7,312 nt of DNA, taken from the NCBI GenBank assembly GCA_030628755.1, contig DAOVQH010000121.1, positions 1 through 7,312 of the forward strand. The letters run 5' to 3'. Under the pieces are notes generated by a model. The model saw only the letters and a program-made list of their open reading frames with translations, did no database searches and had not been told where the DNA came from. The DNA is from Candidatus Cloacimonadota bacterium. Lineage in GTDB: Bacteria; Cloacimonadota; Cloacimonadia; Cloacimonadales; TCS61. Shown here one piece after another: positions 6,101-7,312 of the stretch (position 1 is the stretch's first letter; each line of letters starts with the position of its first letter). Made by a program: the position numbers and the translations under genes.

Positions 6101-6514
6101 ATCAAAGGGACCGGTTCCGGGTGGAACAGGTGGTGGTAAATATACTAATCCATCTGTTGTTTCTGTAATCGTTATAACAGTACTATCACTTGAAGATAAA
6201 TAAACGCTATCGCTTTCAAAATATGCATATGCCACCATTGTGATATCATATTCTTCCCACTTAGCCCAATAATAAGTAGAAGCTTGTCCTGAAGAATTAG
6301 TAACCACACTATCTGGATAGAAATTAGCTGAAGGCTCAAATTCAATGGTCTTACCCGACAATGGATTATATAATGAATCAAGTAATGTTGCAATTAAATT
6401 TTGATATTTACCAGTTTCTATACTAAAAGAAGAAGGTGTAACAGACAATGTGGTTTCACAAATGAGAGATAAATTTATAAATAATAAACTAAATGTAATA
6501 AATAATCTTTTCAT
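3116..6514 (-). CDS. Large multidomain secreted surface protein (Ig-like, cupredoxin, PKD, beta-helix, FN3), 3' frameshifted
   Basis: This 1132-residue protein starts at ATG 6514, which gives a classical signal peptide (MKRLFITFSLLFINLSLIC). A TTG five codons upstream (6529) is less likely. Domains in order: Ig-like, similar to Big_1, about 23-116; proline-rich linker 126-154; plastocyanin/azurin-type cupredoxin about 155-259, with His201 and CDVPGH at 239-244; PKD about 260-347, with WDFGDG at 295-300; right-handed beta-helix about 355-730, with repeated GGGI-type turns; a DUF1565/pectin-lyase-like segment from about 736 (LYVDPVNGNN) with more GGGxxC turns; a choice-of-anchor-Q-like segment about 966-1026 (SSPCIDAGNP, DLDGNPR); and FN3 about 1030-1102. 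It is probably an adhesin or a glycan-binding surface protein; no catalytic site for a polysaccharide lyase is evident. The last 30 or so residues are unusually basic and end at a premature stop; the sorting domain follows in another frame (2938-3132). The beta-helix part is more AT-rich and Asn/Ser-rich than the GTPase gene. Confidence 0.88.
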   Translation of the reverse strand: MKRLFITFSLLFINLSLICETTLSVTPSSFSIETGKYQNLIATLLDSLYNPLSGKTIEFEPSANFYPDSVVTNSSGQASTYYWAKWEEYDITMVAYAYFESDSVYLSSSDSTVITITETTDGLVYLPPPVPPGTGPFDPLHQGDLPGSPQAPQQTVSLSENDIPPYATRLYVQPGSFIPDEFTVKKNYLVFLVLTSLDGAHVFKFTDPSYQGVAIGVAGGQTRGIPFLPMEVGDYIFYCDVPGHQANGEEGVIHVIEFYPTASFSSDIQSGCASTTFNFTDQSTSGTGSIIEWYWDFGDGADTTYTSYIDTIRHMYQNPGIYTVSLTVNDENGYSDTDTKIDYITVYSGTSIGSGNVNGNWALENSPYYINGEITIPDSQTLTIEPGVEVIFNDYFKFNVQGRLLAIGTQTDSISFTVADTSGFSNFSWGNTDGGWGGIKFDNTPSTNDSSKIVFSKLQYCKANPALEFRYYDKVLINYCLLDNNASVSYWKVIDCSHSSPIFKDVIISNSRGYAIYCSYSNSSFENVTLTNGGCHIQFSNSNITLDNVTVSNNDSDSMEGGIINCDNSTINISNSTVSNNTGRGIFITDNSNASIINSNIFGNYGGGILCSESDLSLLNVNIYNNNAGYLGGGGIKIYVNSVLNISNVTINNNSAHYGGGIYFDSAPNFNSISNFNIYNNIAVCNGSDLYNDTSQIVHIVVDTFTVSNPTDSYAYPINKFTFDILHGLKTLIDSDLYVDPVNGNNENTGITSDSPFLTIGFALDNIFYNSSDIHIIYLLDGIYSPSTNGEVFPINCLSYVSLAGTEEGPVILDAEESNTVIKCTNVHDLSIENIILTNGLSSMGGGFYCNNNYNLNLSNLLIYGSSSNKGGGLHCCASYLTLTNVTSVRNEAIFGGGMYCWQGTSVNLINCIFYYDLYSDEVYFAPYNYYYAPCQITVSYSNIQGGESAGIVTNNWGTVNWLDGNIDYNPMFVDPDNGDYRLQTSSPCIDAGNPDTTGLNLPDYDLDGNPRIVNGIIDMGCYEYQGGTLSAPTNITISISSDSVHIEWDAVTGANSYKIYASDDPYTGFDSLATVTDTIWSTSITEVKKFYYVKASTETIRSKDSGSQDAYHPGRKSRRYDSDKFIKRKRN

Positions 6515-6588
6515 AATCTTAACATCCAACTAATATCAATAAAATTTTTCTGAGCTCCCTTAATTTTTTCATTGTTTATCATAAAAAC

Positions 6589-6684
6589 AAAAAAGGACGC
6601 AACCTTCATTACGCCCTGCTCTAAGGTATCGCCATACCCGATATCCAAGACATAAGAAAGTGCGTCCGGCACCTGACGGACGCA
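6589..6684 (-). promoter_or_regulatory. Possible attenuator or structured 5' leader upstream of the surface protein gene
   Basis: On the minus strand TGCGTCCG (6684-6677) pairs with CGGACGCA (6668-6661), a perfect 8-bp hairpin. The second arm can instead pair, as GGACGCACTTTC (6667-6656), with GAAGGTTGCGTCC (6607-6595), about 12 pairs with one bulge, followed at once by TTTTTT (6594-6589). The enclosed 48 bases contain a small hairpin GGTAT/ATACC (6638-6625). Two exclusive stems, the second with a U-tract, is the layout of a transcription attenuator. It lies 75-170 bases upstream of the start codon. It matches no riboswitch class I know. It could equally be a terminator for the toxin-antitoxin operon, or a repeat: 6665-6680 is a variant of the core at 2318 and 2903. 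Confidence 0.4.
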
Positions 6685-6847
6685 TCCTTCCTATTTATTC
6701 TGTTGGTCTTAAAATTGACGATTTATAGAGCAGAACAAACAATAAGATGCAAAATAAAATTTTTAAATTAGCTAAGTCATATTTTCATTTTCCTTCAAAA
6801 TAATTACATTAATGATTTAAAATAATTTTCTCTATTTAACTGATGAC

Positions 6848-6877
6848 AAAATACGAAATTTTATTCATATTTGTCAA
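6848..6877 (-). promoter_or_regulatory. Candidate promoter for the surface protein gene
   Basis: TTGACA (6877-6872) is a perfect -35 hexamer, followed after 18 bases by TATTTT (6853-6848). It would start a transcript near 6840, giving a leader of about 325 bases that includes the possible attenuator. The same bases form an imperfect inverted repeat (TGACAAAATA 6844-6853 with TATTTGTCA 6868-6876), so an operator role is also possible. AT-rich context lowers confidence. Confidence 0.35.
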
Positions 6878-6897
6878 ATTTATTATCATGTTTCTGT

Positions 6898-7163
6898 CTA
6901 TTTTTTATAGATATCACCTCTGGGTCCTGCTTTATAGCAATAAATCAATAATTCTTTACTTCTAATTTCATAAAGAAATCTATAATTTCCAATCCTTAAA
7001 CGAAAATGTCCTTTTTTGTTTATTAAAGGTTTAATATCCAAAAGATCATTAAATGGATTTTTAGCTAATATGTCAAAACTATTAACTACTTTCTTCTGTA
7101 AGTTTTTTATTCCTTTTCTTCAAAAAATTAAAAAACATCCCTGGAAAACTTAATCTCATACAT
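6898..7163 (-). pseudogene. RelE/ParE-family type II toxin, broken by two frameshifts
   Basis: Three minus-strand frames together read as one RelE-type mRNA interferase-like toxin: MYEIKFSRDVF (from ATG 7163), then NFLKKRNK, then NLQKKVVNSFDILAKNPF, through GHFRLRIGNYRFLYEI, to AGPRGDIYKK and TAG (6900-6898). Removing one T from the run at 7130-7135 and one A from the run at 7103-7108 gives an intact 87-residue protein, the normal length for the family, with the conserved FRLRIGxYR strand and the C-terminal RGDIY tail. As written, the first frame stops after 11 residues (7128). The start overlaps the antitoxin stop by 8 bases, the usual toxin-antitoxin coupling. As written it should be inactive, unless the two runs are sequencing errors. 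RelE versus ParE activity cannot be decided from this. Confidence 0.85.
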
Positions 7164-7311
7164 CTAATTCTTTTTTTATCATATTTAATGAAATAGCTTT
7201 ACCTTGTTTCAATTCTTCTATAGCTTTTTGATATGCTTTGTTGTCATCAGCAGTGAAAAGATCGTCTTTGTCAATTTCCTCCCAAAAACGGATTTTATCA
7301 TCTGGAAGTTT
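7156..7311 (-). CDS. Antitoxin of a RelE-type toxin-antitoxin pair, partial (5' end outside window)
   Basis: The last 51 codons of a minus-strand gene are visible, ending at TGA (7158-7156). The readable part begins KLPDDKIRFWEEIDKDD and ends KQGKAISLNMIKKELDV. The AYxxAIEELKxGKxISL pattern near the C-terminus is typical of RelB-like antitoxin tails that wrap around a RelE-type toxin; the DNA-binding N-terminal half, if present, lies beyond the window edge. The stop codon overlaps the toxin start (ATGTATGA), so the two are one operon. In the family, the antitoxin neutralises the toxin and, with it, represses the operon. The visible frame is intact. Assignment rests on this tail and on the toxin next door. 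Confidence 0.75.
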   Translation of the reverse strand, partial: KLPDDKIRFWEEIDKDDLFTADDNKAYQKAIEELKQGKAISLNMIKKELDV

Positions 7312-7312
7312 A

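Noticed and set aside
6455..6514. Lipoprotein signal (LSLIC) in the surface protein
   Set aside because: The residue before Cys is Ile, whereas a lipobox normally has Gly, Ala or Ser there; ordinary signal peptidase I cleavage is more likely.
6515..6529. Start of the surface protein at TTG 6529
   Set aside because: The internal ATG at 6514 begins exactly at a canonical signal peptide; the five extra residues add a charged stretch and use a rarer start codon. It cannot be fully excluded because neither start has a strong ribosome binding site.
6515..6693. Open minus-strand frame upstream of the surface protein gene, readable as ...DIGYGDTLEQGVMKVASFF...
   Set aside because: No ATG or ribosome binding site near its beginning, and it overlaps the hairpins and U-tract of the leader. 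It could be a gene remnant or repeat; a BLASTX search with many hits in other genes would revive it.

Overview
This window looks like an AT-rich bacterial chromosome segment. The best clue to the host is a large surface protein built from a signal peptide, Ig-like, cupredoxin, PKD, beta-helix and FN3 domains. Its strand also encodes a type IX secretion (T9SS, Por-type) C-terminal sorting domain. That combination is typical of the FCB superphylum (Bacteroidota, Cloacimonadota, Marinimicrobia and relatives). A Cloacimonadota-like genome is my guess, not something the sequence proves.

Layout: 1-503 is non-coding and rich in inverted repeats. 504-731 (-) encodes a one-domain NifU/NfuA-type Fe-S scaffold. 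It is divergent from 918-2231 (+), a predicted GTPase related to archaeal cyclic 2,3-diphosphoglycerate synthetase, which ends in a clear intrinsic terminator. 2285-2937 has no gene but is packed with perfect or near-perfect hairpins. Several share a core with different arms, or arms with a different core. A diverged repeat at about 73-285 recurs in inverted order at about 2485-2650, so the two copies flank the nfu/GTPase pair. 2938-6514 (-) is the surface protein gene. It is broken by a single-base frameshift in an A-run, so its last 64 codons (the sorting domain) lie in another frame. Its 5' leader (about 6520-6845) has a possible promoter and two mutually exclusive stem-loops, the second followed by a U-tract. 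6898-7311 (-) is the end of a type II toxin-antitoxin operon: a partial antitoxin overlapping a RelE-type toxin that needs two more homopolymer frameshift corrections.

The genes do not form one pathway. Nfu and the GTPase are housekeeping-type genes sharing a divergent promoter region. The surface protein and the toxin-antitoxin pair are accessory genes. The most interesting points are the modular palindromes, the inverted repeat around nfu/GTPase, the cupredoxin domain lacking its usual methionine in an adhesin-like protein, the possible leader attenuator, and three frameshifts that are all repaired by removing one base from an A/T run. I did not find a clearly new multi-gene system.
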